From assembly GCA_024400495.1 (NCBI GenBank), contig JAKSMR010000005.1, positions 50,874-114,873 on the forward strand: 64,000 nucleotides of DNA, written 5' to 3'. The stretch is from Bacteroidales bacterium (GTDB lineage: Bacteria > Bacteroidota > Bacteroidia > Bacteroidales > P3). The first letter of the stretch is position 1. Each line of letters starts with the position of its first letter. A program made the position numbers and the translations under genes. Below the pieces are notes generated by a model. It was not told the DNA's origin and did no database searches. It saw nothing but the letters and a program-made list of their open reading frames with translations. This document shows, piece after piece, positions 34,001-42,942 of the stretch.

Positions 34001-36406
34001 ACGAAGTTGCACAAGCAGATTGCAGATACACAGAATACCATCACAAAGTATTTTGAAACCACATACGACGTGGATGCCCTGCCATCAAAAGAGGAACTGC
34101 TTGACATGTCATCAAGATTGACTATCTGGAGCAAGAACCTTTCTGGCATACGCGACTGGTATCAGTGGTGTGTATATAGAAAAGAACTGCGGGATGCAGG
34201 TCTTGGTGTTGTTGTCGACTACATTGAAAGAGAGAAGGTTAATGCCTTAGAGGTACTATCTGTAGTGAGAAAGACAGTCTTCAAGGCACTTGCACAAAAG
34301 AAGATTGCAGAGAACGCCATACTCCGAACATTTGAGGGAGCAATATTCGACGATACGGTATCTCTTTACAAGAAACTGACAACGGAGTTCCAGAAACTAA
34401 GTGAACTGGAACTGTGTTCACGTCTGGCAGACAATGTGCCTCACGTTACGGATAACATAAGCAGCAGTAGTGAAATCGGTCTCGTGAACCGCAACATAAG
34501 CAATGGTGGCAGAGGAATGTCAATTCGCGACCTCCTTGACCAGATACCAGAACTTATAAAGAAGTTGTGTCCTTGCATGCTCATGAGTCCAATGTCTGTA
34601 GCACGTTATCTGTCACTGAATCAAGATAAGTTTGACCTTGTAATCTTTGACGAGGCGTCACAGATGCCAACCAGTGAGGCTGTAGGTGCAATAGCACGCG
34701 GCAAGGCCCTGATTGTTGTGGGCGACCCTAAGCAGATGCCTCCAACCAGTTTCTTCAGCTCTACAAATGTCAATGAGGATGAAGCTGACATCGACGACAT
34801 GGAGAGCATCCTGGAGGATTGCCGCACCCTTCAGATTCCGTCATTGCAGCTAAACTGGCACTATCGTTCACAGCATGAGTCACTGATTGCGTTCTCAAAC
34901 AATGAGTATTACGAAGGTTCCCTTATCACCTTCCCTTCTATCGATGACAAACAGACTAAGGTGCAGTATGTTCCTGTGAATGGTGTATATGATAAAGGTG
35001 GAAAGCGCAGTAACAAGGCAGAAGCAGATGCAATCGTAAACGAAGTGGTACGTCGCCTGAAGCTAGAAGATTCTGAAAAGCATAGCATCGGTATCATCTC
35101 GTTCAGTGTCGTTCAGCAGAACCTTATCGAGGACATGCTTCAGGAGAGGATGGACAAGGACAAATCACTCCGTGAAGCTGCCGATGCTTTGTATGAGCCT
35201 ATATTCGTAAAGAATCTGGAGAATGTACAGGGTGATGAACGCGATGTTATCCTGTTCTCTATCGGATATGGTCCTGATAAGGATGGTCATGTCTCAATGA
35301 ATTTCGGACCTCTCAACAACAATGGTGGCGAGAGACGACTGAATGTTGCCGTGAGTCGTGCACGTCAGGAAATGATGGTATTCTCTTCATTGAAATCAGC
35401 ACAGATAGACCTCAAGCGCTCTAAGGCAAAGGGTGTTGAGGGATTAAAGCACTTCCTTGAATATGCTGAACAGCAGATACTGATTCAGGCAGAGAATACA
35501 CTGACTGTCTCTGATGACAGTATGATTGCCAAGCAGATAGCACAGGCATTGAAGGAAAAGGGATATAATGCCTCGGTCAGTGTGGGACGCTCACAGTTCA
35601 AGGTGGATGTCGCCATCGCATCGAAGAAGAATCCGGAGATTTACTCACTCGGAGTACTGCTTGACGGTGAAGGCTACCACAAGACACAGACAACTCGCGA
35701 CCGTGAGATAGTACAGCCTTCGGTACTCAGCAATTTGAATTGGCAGGTGATGCGAGTATGGAGTGTTGACTGGTTCAACAATCCTGATCGCGTTATCAAG
35801 CGTATCATTGACAGAATAGAGCACGCTCCAGTACTGGAAGAGAAGTTCATTGCAAAGGAGTTTGATGCTTCGCAACAGGAGGATAAGGCGATTACAACAA
35901 ATGCCATCGGATATGAGGAGTATATTCCCAAAAAGAGCGAGATATCACAGAATGCCGTCATAGCCACTCGCATCATAGAAAAAGAGCAACCAATTACCCT
36001 CATGCAGCTTTGCAGAAGGGTTTGCAGTATGAGAGGTGAAGCCCGTGTTACTCCAACGATGATTCGTGACTTTACAGAAATCGCCAACAGAAGTTTCTAT
36101 ACATGCCCTGACAGAAAAGGTATAACAATATGGAAGGACAAGGAATCGGCTGACTCATACGTAAACTATCGTCCTAATAGCGGCAGGGATGTAACTGACA
36201 TTCCACTTGTAGAGATAACGAATGTCGTAATTGAATCTGTAAGGGAGCAGTTCTCCATAGACATGGATTCCCTGTCTCTCATCGCTGCAAAAAAACTAGG
36301 ATTTGCACGTAGAGGTACAAAGGTCGATGAGGCTCTCAATATAGCCATTGATCAAGCAATTAATAAAGGTATCATACAGAATAGTGATGGCAAATTGCAC
36401 CTTTAA
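31097..36406 (+). CDS. Giant transglutaminase-like / DUF4011 / SF1 helicase / nuclease / DUF3320 protein
   Basis: 1769 residues. In order: a beta-rich N-terminal part; a transglutaminase-like module near 205-260 (LGNCIELTILFASVLEA with Cys, then KGHAYLAVWL with His); DUF4011 near 380 (LDIWERKLLDFSLRNNMLNL); an SF1 helicase split in two, with Walker A YGPPGTGKSQ (near 686), DEASQMPTSEAVG, GDPKQMPP, LNWHYRSQHESLI, and VQGDERDVI with NVAVSRARQEM; a Vsr/DUF559-like nuclease near 1480-1560 (SQFKVDVAI, GVLLDGEGYH, VMRVWSVDWF); and a C-terminal DUF3320-like part. It probably translocates on and cuts foreign DNA. Start chosen at MIELNLQY; a GTG seven codons earlier is possible. AT-rich and alone in its transcription unit. 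Confidence 0.85.
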   Translation: MIELNLQYIKSVNYALINNGIDICESALLLSKENDIKDVCVECSGEYFQTTTTPIIPLLPEGKEVRLIGFSMKPSVKMTGALTEKVKTWFTIVAWSDANTPKQKKEIFRKDYEIELMPYDQWLGTSILPQSLASFVTPNHPLINKVVLSAAKILKEITGSSSLSEYQSGNTADVVKQIAAVYAALHSENIVYRSLPASFEVIGQRITLPEQVLSSKLGNCIELTILFASVLEAIGINSAVIIQKGHAYLAVWLVDDCCQYSVCDDVSYVEKKCSNGIGEMLVVESTKITDEKTSFEEAIKIANRNLADISLFEMMVDIRRCRLEGIRSMPQRIMNNGNWELQDVEGVEHDECVLDVKEPSRYDLSKVVGSERELSRLDIWERKLLDFSLRNNMLNLYLRQKAIQFISFDIDKLEDHLQDGEEYLITEKPNVDIRYNQEERLIRSKLYPTLKPLISNDIQHHYLHTYQTELETKNTLKNIYRAARNAIEETGANSLFLTIGTLRWFETERSETPRYAPILMLPVEMVYKKGQYYIRTNDEDIMLNVTLIEFLRQNYDIKISGLDPLPKDEHGIDVSLVFAIIRDAMKNQKRWDVEEESILGVFSFSKFLMWNDIHNHRKELMENKVIESLVQQRLTWQPEPLQTTLQEKDKVMKPEQLSLPVAVDSSQMAAVFAAGLGHSFILYGPPGTGKSQTITNLIANALFQGKRVLFVAEKMAALSVVQSRLAKIGLDPFCLEMHSNKATKRHILDQLGKALNVRHTISPSEYPHTAKSLFEERKKLIEYMEALHEYKGSDGFSLYDCIIRYEIDECRTMDADILTDTFMERFSKDEWSKYEHLLSTRLESVMSLVGQPSQNTLLGMSIEESDLASESKLRDSLNRSIQTISDALKSYELLLTASQKREELLKNNTPTIFNEDADELYTEWRKAKAKWFIPRFFAKRSFLNRLRSFNQYIVENEVDTLISSLAEYTKLHKQIADTQNTITKYFETTYDVDALPSKEELLDMSSRLTIWSKNLSGIRDWYQWCVYRKELRDAGLGVVVDYIEREKVNALEVLSVVRKTVFKALAQKKIAENAILRTFEGAIFDDTVSLYKKLTTEFQKLSELELCSRLADNVPHVTDNISSSSEIGLVNRNISNGGRGMSIRDLLDQIPELIKKLCPCMLMSPMSVARYLSLNQDKFDLVIFDEASQMPTSEAVGAIARGKALIVVGDPKQMPPTSFFSSTNVNEDEADIDDMESILEDCRTLQIPSLQLNWHYRSQHESLIAFSNNEYYEGSLITFPSIDDKQTKVQYVPVNGVYDKGGKRSNKAEADAIVNEVVRRLKLEDSEKHSIGIISFSVVQQNLIEDMLQERMDKDKSLREAADALYEPIFVKNLENVQGDERDVILFSIGYGPDKDGHVSMNFGPLNNNGGERRLNVAVSRARQEMMVFSSLKSAQIDLKRSKAKGVEGLKHFLEYAEQQILIQAENTLTVSDDSMIAKQIAQALKEKGYNASVSVGRSQFKVDVAIASKKNPEIYSLGVLLDGEGYHKTQTTRDREIVQPSVLSNLNWQVMRVWSVDWFNNPDRVIKRIIDRIEHAPVLEEKFIAKEFDASQQEDKAITTNAIGYEEYIPKKSEISQNAVIATRIIEKEQPITLMQLCRRVCSMRGEARVTPTMIRDFTEIANRSFYTCPDRKGITIWKDKESADSYVNYRPNSGRDVTDIPLVEITNVVIESVREQFSIDMDSLSLIAAKKLGFARRGTKVDEALNIAIDQAINKGIIQNSDGKLHL

Positions 36407-36587
36407 TAAATTGTTTATGATGAAATAGGTAATCCCACCAAATTCAGAAGGAAACGAGAGGAATTATGGCCACCCCTGCAGCAGAAAGCGGCGAAAGCAA
36501 GTGCATCTAGCCCAATCCCCAAGAGGCACATTGTAGCAGCTTCTGATTTTGGAGCCATCGGATTTTCGTCGTTTTGCTCTCCTGCAA

Positions 36588-36606
36588 GACGGCCAGGCCG
36601 TCCTTT
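36588..36606. terminator. Short GC-rich hairpin
   Basis: GACGGCC-A-GGCCGTC followed by CTTTT. It is 180 bp past the helicase gene, so it is a possible late terminator. The rest of 36407-36617 shows no gene. Confidence 0.45.
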
Positions 36607-36617
36607 TCGACATCGTG

Positions 36618-36760
36618 TAGCACCCCGATAGCATATGGGTAGCATATGGGTAGCACCTAGAATTGTAGGCGCTAGCCAGGCATCATACAGGCACAAAACA
36701 GGCACAAAATAGACGCTACTCCGACGCAAGTGCGAAGCTACAGCATAGCGTCGCCCTCCC
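36618..36760. repeat. Degenerate tandem repeat with strict 11-nt period (13 units)
   Basis: From 36618 the DNA divides into thirteen 11-mers, including TAGCATATGGG twice (36629 and 36640), TAGCACCTAGA (36651), CATACAGGCAC (36684), AAAACAGGCAC (36695) and TACTCCGACGC (36717). It lies at the junction between the accessory block and aroE. Confidence 0.75.
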
Positions 36761-36951
36761 CCACCCAGCAATCCCGCCACAGCAGAAGTAAAAAAAACGA
36801 TTTATGGCGGTTGTTCTTCACTTGCCGGACACTTGTCTTCCGGACACCAACCGTCACCTACCGCGCCTGGAGAAGAGGCAGAAGACCGCCTCCGTTGGCA
36901 ACTTGTTGATAACTTTTTGAGGCCCGGTTTCTCTATTATCGGAAATCTTCG

Positions 36952-36959
36952 TATTTTTG
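36952..36959 (+). promoter_or_regulatory. -7 box upstream of aroE
   Basis: TATTTTTGCA, matching TAnnTTTG, 178 bp before aroE. The leader contains the 19-codon frame at 37015 and a C8 tract. Confidence 0.6.
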
Positions 36960-37014
36960 CATCGTGAAACGAGGCCGCCGGACAAGTGGCGGACCAGAAA
37001 AAAGCAGAGCAATC

Positions 37015-37074
37015 ATGCCAAAGGAAACAGCATTACCGAACGAGCAAGACGACAAAACAAAGGACAAAGAGTGA
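37015..37074 (+). CDS. 19-codon leader frame before aroE
   Basis: MPKETALPNEQDDKTKDKE, a charged peptide in the aroE leader. Its look recalls the charged N-termini of UbiE/MenG methyltransferases, so it may be a remnant of one, but this is weak. It ends 62 bp before aroE. Confidence 0.3.
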   Translation: MPKETALPNEQDDKTKDKE

Positions 37075-37136
37075 CTTCTGAAAGGCGACGACGAACAGAA
37101 ACCGACAACAAAAACTATCTCCCCCCCCGATGACCC

Positions 37137-37883
37137 ATGAAGAAATACGGACTTTTAGGAAAAACACTAGGGCATTCGTACTCGAAACGCTATTTTGACG
37201 AGAAATTCGCGCTTGAAGGGCTTACTGACTGCGCCTACGGGATATACGAACGTCCCTCGCTGGAGGGTATCAGGGAATGGATCGGGAAGGAAGGGCTCTG
37301 CGGCCTGAATGTCACCATCCCTTACAAGGAGGAGATCATCCCTTATCTGGACCGCATCTCGCCCGAGGCCGAAGCTATTGGTGCCGTGAATGTTGTGAGG
37401 ATCGAGGCTGACGGCACACTCTCGGGGTTCAACACCGACGCTCCTGCTTTTGTCGAGACTCTCAAGCCGCTGCTGAAACCCTGGCACAGAGAAGCCCTCG
37501 TGCTTGGAACAGGCGGGGCGTCAAAGGCTGTGACGTTTGCGCTCCAGACCCTTGGCATCGAGCCCTATCTGGTGAGCAGGAAGGGAGAGCCCTGCCTGAG
37601 CTATTCGGAGGCTTATGAGAAGGCTGCCTCGACGTTCCTCATCGTCAACACGACCCCCTTAGGGATGTTCCCCAACGTAGATCAGACACCCTGGCTCAAC
37701 ACAAGGAACCTCTCGCCGAGACACCTCTGCTACGACCTTGTCTACAACCCCGAGAAAACCCAATTCCTGCTTGAAGCAGAGCTGGCCGGAAGCACAGTTC
37801 AAAACGGCCTGCCCATGCTGTTCCGCCAGGCCGACCTCGCCTGGGATATCTGGCAAGAGGGCAGGAATCTACACAGAAAATAG
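37137..37883 (+). CDS. aroE: Shikimate dehydrogenase
   Basis: Reduces 3-dehydroshikimate to shikimate with NADPH in aromatic amino acid synthesis. The 248-residue protein has the substrate-binding S-x-S in LGHSYSKRYF, the catalytic Lys in LNVTIPYKEE, the dinucleotide loop LGTGGASKAV, and NTTPLGMFP and QNGLPMLFRQA near the end. The start at 37137 lies 10 bp after a run of eight C residues, in the place of a ribosome-binding region. Confidence 0.95.
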   Translation: MKKYGLLGKTLGHSYSKRYFDEKFALEGLTDCAYGIYERPSLEGIREWIGKEGLCGLNVTIPYKEEIIPYLDRISPEAEAIGAVNVVRIEADGTLSGFNTDAPAFVETLKPLLKPWHREALVLGTGGASKAVTFALQTLGIEPYLVSRKGEPCLSYSEAYEKAASTFLIVNTTPLGMFPNVDQTPWLNTRNLSPRHLCYDLVYNPEKTQFLLEAELAGSTVQNGLPMLFRQADLAWDIWQEGRNLHRK

Positions 37884-37992
37884 ATAGAAAAAGCAACTAC
37901 AGACGTTGCTTTTGTGATGGTGTAGGGGTGTTTTTTGATGGCTTGTTAGTATTTTTTAAGAGGAAACCCAAGAATAATAAATAAAAAAAGCG

Positions 37993-38000
37993 TATCTTTG
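37993..38000 (+). promoter_or_regulatory. -7 box for the rhomboid operon
   Basis: TATCTTTGCA, 20 bp before the rhomboid ATG, with an A-rich upstream region. Confidence 0.75.
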
Positions 38001-38020
38001 CATCCCAATAAACGAACGAC

Positions 38021-38917
38021 ATGCAACAACAAAATATTGGCAATCAGCTCCGAGAGTTCTTCCTGTCGAAGAGTATGCTTTCGAGTATCATTGCGGCAAA
38101 CATCATCATCTGGCTTTTCACACTTCTCTTTGGAGTGGTGGAATACCTTTTTTGCCTAGGCAACGGCACAGCATCGACGGTGTGGATGGAATGGTTCGCG
38201 CTCTCCTCCGAGCCCATGGCCCTGCTCTTCCGCCCCTGGACCCTCGTGACCTATATGTTCCTCCACGCCAATCTCTGGCATCTGGTGTGGAATATGGTGA
38301 TGCTCTACTTTGCCGGCACGATGTGCTGCCGCTACCTGAGCATACGCAAGTTCGGCTGGATCTATTTCCTCAGCGGCATCGTTGGCGGGCTGCTCTATGT
38401 GCTGCTGTTCAACTTCTTCCCCGTATTCCGCTTCAGCACCAGCACGCTGGTGGGTGCCTCGGCCGGAGTGCTGGGCGTCTTTATGGCTGTTGCCGCCTAT
38501 ATGCCCAACCAGGAGGTAGGCATCTGGCCTTTCAAGACCCTTCGTGTGAAGATGATCTACCTGGCCCTGTTCTTCGTGCTGATGGACCTGCTGAGCATCC
38601 CTGCCTCCAACGCCGGAGGCCACATAGCACACCTTGGCGGAGCCCTTTTCGGCTTCCTCTACGTCTGGTGCGGGAAGAAAGGCACGTTCGACTTCCTCAG
38701 ACAGCGCCCCGACCGCCCCAAGAAGAACCTCCGCTTCACCAGAGAGAGCAAGAAGAAAGCCTCCCAGCACCAACGCCCCGTGAGCGACGAGGAATACAAC
38801 AAACGCCGCCACGACGACCAGAAGCGCGTGGACGCCATCCTCGACAAGATCTCCCGCTCGGGCTACGAAAGCCTATCAAAGGAAGAAAAAGCCTTCCTCT
38901 TCAACTACAAAGCATAA
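38021..38917 (+). CDS. Rhomboid-family intramembrane serine protease
   Basis: 298 residues with about six membrane helices. The catalytic Ser is in VGASAGVLG (G-x-S-x-G) and the catalytic His in GGHIAHLGGALFGF. HANLWHLVWNMVMLYFAG provides the conserved H/N of helix 2. It cleaves membrane proteins within the bilayer; the substrate is unknown. The C-terminal ~70 residues are a charged cytoplasmic extension (KKKASQHQRP). First gene of a run with the EEP gene (25 bp), nth and the BatA-like gene. Confidence 0.93.
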   Translation: MQQQNIGNQLREFFLSKSMLSSIIAANIIIWLFTLLFGVVEYLFCLGNGTASTVWMEWFALSSEPMALLFRPWTLVTYMFLHANLWHLVWNMVMLYFAGTMCCRYLSIRKFGWIYFLSGIVGGLLYVLLFNFFPVFRFSTSTLVGASAGVLGVFMAVAAYMPNQEVGIWPFKTLRVKMIYLALFFVLMDLLSIPASNAGGHIAHLGGALFGFLYVWCGKKGTFDFLRQRPDRPKKNLRFTRESKKKASQHQRPVSDEEYNKRRHDDQKRVDAILDKISRSGYESLSKEEKAFLFNYKA

Positions 38918-38942
38918 CACCACTACCCCACTCCAAAACGAC

Positions 38943-40019
38943 ATGAAATTTCTACGACTTCCCTTTATCCTGCTCAACCTCATCGCCGCCCTGCTGCTGA
39001 TCTGCTCCACCTTGGCCGGAATCGTGGCTCCGTCCCACTTCGTCTGGCTTTCCCTGCTGAGCTACGCCTACTTTCCCCTGCTGCTGGTCAACCTAGGCTT
39101 TGTAGCCTTCTGGCTTATCTTCAGCAACAAGTGGTTTCTGCTCTCTGCCATTGCCATCGTGGTGCGATGGAGTTTCGTGCCGCTCTTCTTCCAAGTAGGA
39201 GGAGCACCCGAGGAGCCTACCTATGCGGAGAACACGATGAAGGTGATGACATTCAACATGCACCACCTCTACGGCCACACCTATATCGCCGACGAAGAGG
39301 AGAAATCCGACGCCGACAGCAACGCCATCGTCCTGCTCGACCTACTGCACCAGGAGAACCCCGACGTGCTCTTCTTCCAGGAGTTCCTCAGTCATTCGAA
39401 ACACATCACCATCACTGACAGCTTGGACGCTATGGGATACAAATGGTATGCCTCGGCTGTGCCCGACAGCAAAGGCTCCGCCTCCATCTGCTGGTCGAAA
39501 TATCCCATTGCCGACATCGTCTATATCGACTCGGTGCTGAAAGTGCAGGCCGACGTGGTGAAAGGGACCGACACGATCCGCATTGTCAGCATCCACCTCA
39601 ACTCCTATGGGCTGACGAAGGACAACATGGAGGAGCTCGACAAGATCTCGCACGGAGAGGTGCACAACATCGCCGAGACCGGGACGCTAAAGAAATTCCG
39701 CGAGACCATCCTCTCCCACGACAAGGAATGGAACATTCTGGCTCCTATCATCGACAACACACCCTACCCCATCATCATTGCCGGCGACTTCAACGACACA
39801 CCAGCATCGTACATCTACCAGAAGATGTCAAAGAAACTGAACGACAGCTACAAGGAGAAAGGCAAAGGCTTCTGCACCACCTACCACGGCCGCTTCCCCG
39901 CCTTCCGCATCGACTACATCATGCACTCCCCTCAGCTGAAGGCGCTCTCCTACAAACGTATAAAGACCGACATCTCCGACCACTACCCCATCTTTGTAGA
40001 GATGGAGCTCATCAAATAG
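38943..40019 (+). CDS. Membrane-anchored endonuclease/exonuclease/phosphatase (EEP) family protein
   Basis: 358 residues. Three N-terminal hydrophobic segments (residues 1-85) anchor it. The catalytic domain has the EEP signature residues: MTFNMHHLYG (Asn), LFFQEFLSH (Glu), IRIVSIHLNSYG, IIAGDFNDTPAS and ISDHYPIFVEM (terminal Asp-His). EEP enzymes cut phosphodiester bonds in nucleic acids or phospholipids; the substrate cannot be told. Located between the rhomboid gene and nth, 7 bp from nth. Confidence 0.92.
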   Translation: MKFLRLPFILLNLIAALLLICSTLAGIVAPSHFVWLSLLSYAYFPLLLVNLGFVAFWLIFSNKWFLLSAIAIVVRWSFVPLFFQVGGAPEEPTYAENTMKVMTFNMHHLYGHTYIADEEEKSDADSNAIVLLDLLHQENPDVLFFQEFLSHSKHITITDSLDAMGYKWYASAVPDSKGSASICWSKYPIADIVYIDSVLKVQADVVKGTDTIRIVSIHLNSYGLTKDNMEELDKISHGEVHNIAETGTLKKFRETILSHDKEWNILAPIIDNTPYPIIIAGDFNDTPASYIYQKMSKKLNDSYKEKGKGFCTTYHGRFPAFRIDYIMHSPQLKALSYKRIKTDISDHYPIFVEMELIK

Positions 40020-40026
40020 AACGACC

Positions 40027-40719
40027 ATGACGCAGAAAGAACGATACGAGCGGATGATTGCCTACTTCGAAGAGGCAAGACCCACGGCGCAGACCGAGCT
40101 CAACTACGGGAACGCATACCAGCTGCTCGTGGCCGTCATCCTCTCGGCACAATGTACCGACAAGCGTGTCAACTTCACCACTCCCGCCCTTTTTGCCGCC
40201 TATCCCACGCCTCAGGCTATGGCGGAAGCTACAGACGAGGAGATCTTTGCCTACATCAGATCCATCTCCTATCCGAACAACAAGAGCAAGCACCTTGTAA
40301 GAATGGCGAAGAAGCTGGTGGAGGACTTTGGAGGCGAAGTGCCCTCCGACATCGACGAGCTGCAAACCCTGCCCGGCGTTGGACGCAAGACGGCGAATGT
40401 CATAGCCTCGGTCGTCTTCAACCTTCCCGCTCTGGCTGTCGACACGCATGTCTTCCGCGTGGCCAACCGCATAGGTCTGACAAAAAACTCCAAGAACCCG
40501 CTCCAGACCGAGAGAGAGCTGGTGAAACACATCCCCGAGGAGAAGATTCCCATCGCCCACCACTGGCTGATCCTCCACGGACGCTATGTGTGCCAGGCCC
40601 GCAAACCACATTGCAAGGAATGCGGCATCGCCGACCTCTGCGATTTCTTCAAAAGCCAGACCCGAGCCCAAGCTAAAGAAACCACATCCAAAACCACTAA
40701 AAAAACTAAGAAGACTTGA
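40027..40719 (+). CDS. nth: Endonuclease III
   Basis: Base-excision repair glycosylase/AP lyase for oxidised pyrimidines. 230 residues. Helix-hairpin-helix LQTLPGVGRKTANV carries the catalytic Lys; VDTHVFRVANR holds the catalytic Asp. The [4Fe-4S] cluster cysteines are in CQARKPHCKECGIADLC (C-x6-C-x2-C-x5-C). A basic Lys/Thr tail follows. The TGA stop overlaps the TTG start of the next gene. Confidence 0.97.
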   Translation: MTQKERYERMIAYFEEARPTAQTELNYGNAYQLLVAVILSAQCTDKRVNFTTPALFAAYPTPQAMAEATDEEIFAYIRSISYPNNKSKHLVRMAKKLVEDFGGEVPSDIDELQTLPGVGRKTANVIASVVFNLPALAVDTHVFRVANRIGLTKNSKNPLQTERELVKHIPEEKIPIAHHWLILHGRYVCQARKPHCKECGIADLCDFFKSQTRAQAKETTSKTTKKTKKT

Positions 40720-42803
40720 TACTGACCAACCCATATTTCCTCCTGGGCCTGCTGGCCGTTGCTATTCCCATCGTTGTCCACCTCTTCAACTTCCGACGTT
40801 ACAAGAAGGTCTATTTCAGCAATGTGGAATATCTGCAACAGCTGCAGAGCGAGACACGCAAGCAGTCGCGCCTGAGGGAATATCTTATCCTTGCCAGCCG
40901 CATAGCAGCCATCATCTTCCTTGTGCTCGCTTTTGCCCAGCCCGTCATCCCCAACAAGGACACCACCCTCAAGCAGGGAGCAAACTCCGTCAGCGTCTAC
41001 CTCGACAACTCTTTCTCCATGGAGAACACCAACAGCGACGGCACGCTCCTCGAGATGGGGAAGCGGAAGGCTGTCGAGATTGCCAGCGCCTACAAGCCTA
41101 CCGACCAGTTCCAGCTGCTCACCAACGACATGAAAGGAGAGAATTTCCATTGGGTGAGCCGCGACGAGTTCCTCGCCATGGTTGACAGAGTGGAAGTGTC
41201 GGCAGCAGCGCCGTTGCTAGCCGAGATGATAGGCAAACAGCAGGATTTCCTCCATTCCGGCAACGGGAGGAACAAGCTGGCTTATGTCGTCTCCGACTTC
41301 CAACGCAGCACGGCTGACTTCGAGAACTACCCCAACGACAGCTCCGTCTCCACCACTTTTGTGCCGTTGGAGGGCGACGCGATCGACAACATCTCTATCG
41401 ACTCCGCCACCTTCTCTACCCCCGTCTTCCTCAAGGGAAGCCCCGTCAACGCCACCATCCACGTGACGAACCACGGCAGCAACGGCGTGGACAACCTGCC
41501 CGTCAGACTCTTCTCCAACGGCAAAGAGCGAGCGCTAGGCTCGGTAAACCTCGGACCTCGAAGCCACACAACCCTCGACCTCGCCTTCGTCATCGACCAG
41601 TCGGGCGTGATGCATTGCCATGTTGAGACGACAGACTACCCGATTACCTTCGACGACAAGTTCTTCTTCTCCCTCAACATTCATCAGAACATCTCGATGC
41701 TGGAGATCTATGGAACGAAAGACCATTCGCCCTATCTGGAGAAACTCTTCGGACAAGACTCGCTCGTGGTTTATCATCATACAGCCCACAACCGCATCGA
41801 TTTCAACACATTGAACGATCACAACCTCATAGTGCTGAACGAGTTGCCGACCCTCTCGTCCGGTCTGGCGCAAGCCCTCCAGAAGCAGATAGAGACCGGT
41901 AGTTCTGTGCTAGTCATCCCCGCTCCCGACGCCGAAGCGGGTTCCTATAACGCCTTCCTCCAGAGCCTTCAGGCACCCACACTCGCCTCCTTCTCCAAGA
42001 AAGAAGCCAAGGCAGAGGTGATCAACACCCAGTCGCGACTCTACTCCAACGTGTTCTCCGGCAAGGTCGACGACAACCTCGAGCGTCCCACGCTCCACAG
42101 CTACTTCCACATCCAGCGCGGGACAAACACCCTGGCAGAGCCCATCATCGCTCTCTCCAACGGCGATGCCTATCTTACAGAGACACGTTTCGGCATGGGG
42201 AAAGTCTATCTCTTCTCAACACCCCTGAGACCCGAATTCTCCGACTTTATGCAGCAGGCTCTGTTCGTCCCCACGCTTTATAACATGGCCCTCCTCAGCC
42301 AGCCTCTGGGAGAGACCTATACCACAATCGACAACACCAATCCCGTGGTGCTCGCTCGCAACATCGACCTCGGAGAAGGCACGACGAAGCTGCACAATAG
42401 CGACCGATCCGTCGAACTCATCCCCGACCTGCGCAACATGGGCGGGAGAACCTATCTCGTTCCTCACAACCAGATAGAATCAGCCGGCAACTATACGCTC
42501 GTTTCCTCACAATCGGCAGAAGAGCAAGGACTTTCGTTCAACTACAGCCGACTGGAGTCGAAGATGGATTTCCTCGACAGGCGAGAAGTAGAGAGCGCAA
42601 CAAAAGACTATCACCTCGTCAACTGCAACGTGGTGAAGAGTGCAGAAAAGCCACTTGACGATTTCATCCGTTCCCAGACCGAAGGCCGCTCGCTATGGAG
42701 ATGGTGTATCGTGCTGACGTTGTTGATGCTAGCACTCGAAATACTTCTTATACGACTCCCCAAAAGGAAACAGAACAACAACCCACACAAAACAAGCGCC
42801 TAA
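40716..42803 (+). CDS. BatA-like membrane protein with VWA-type domain
   Basis: 695 residues. The N-terminus (TNPYFLLGLLAVAIPIVVHL, then FNFRRYKKVYFSNVEYLQ) is the aerotolerance-regulator/BatA N-terminal domain with one transmembrane helix, and a second helix follows near 60-80. A MIDAS-like VYLDNSFSM (D-x-S-x-S) begins a von Willebrand A-like domain. Later parts are periplasmic beta domains, and a C-terminal helix (RWCIVLTLLMLALEILLI) returns to the membrane. Start is TTG, chosen because it overlaps the nth stop and gives the family N-terminus; no ATG or GTG fits. Function is unknown beyond envelope or stress roles proposed for relatives. Confidence 0.85.
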   Translation: MILTNPYFLLGLLAVAIPIVVHLFNFRRYKKVYFSNVEYLQQLQSETRKQSRLREYLILASRIAAIIFLVLAFAQPVIPNKDTTLKQGANSVSVYLDNSFSMENTNSDGTLLEMGKRKAVEIASAYKPTDQFQLLTNDMKGENFHWVSRDEFLAMVDRVEVSAAAPLLAEMIGKQQDFLHSGNGRNKLAYVVSDFQRSTADFENYPNDSSVSTTFVPLEGDAIDNISIDSATFSTPVFLKGSPVNATIHVTNHGSNGVDNLPVRLFSNGKERALGSVNLGPRSHTTLDLAFVIDQSGVMHCHVETTDYPITFDDKFFFSLNIHQNISMLEIYGTKDHSPYLEKLFGQDSLVVYHHTAHNRIDFNTLNDHNLIVLNELPTLSSGLAQALQKQIETGSSVLVIPAPDAEAGSYNAFLQSLQAPTLASFSKKEAKAEVINTQSRLYSNVFSGKVDDNLERPTLHSYFHIQRGTNTLAEPIIALSNGDAYLTETRFGMGKVYLFSTPLRPEFSDFMQQALFVPTLYNMALLSQPLGETYTTIDNTNPVVLARNIDLGEGTTKLHNSDRSVELIPDLRNMGGRTYLVPHNQIESAGNYTLVSSQSAEEQGLSFNYSRLESKMDFLDRREVESATKDYHLVNCNVVKSAEKPLDDFIRSQTEGRSLWRWCIVLTLLMLALEILLIRLPKRKQNNNPHKTSA

Positions 42804-42810
42804 CACCCCC

Positions 42811-42876
42811 TAGCGTCGCACCAAGCTCGCACCATTGTCGCACTACTGTCGCAAAACAGCAAGCCTGACAGCCACC
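42811..42876. repeat. 11-nt periodic repeat, GTCGCAC type
   Basis: TAGCGTCGCAC, CAAGCTCGCAC, CATTGTCGCAC and TACTGTCGCAA follow one another, with two further decayed units, between the BatA-like gene and the ABC ATPase gene. Confidence 0.75.
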
Positions 42877-42942
42877 TAGAACGAACCAACGCCCCTGCAA
42901 TAAAGAAACAAGAAAAAGCCAATATCCCTCTTCCACAAGATT

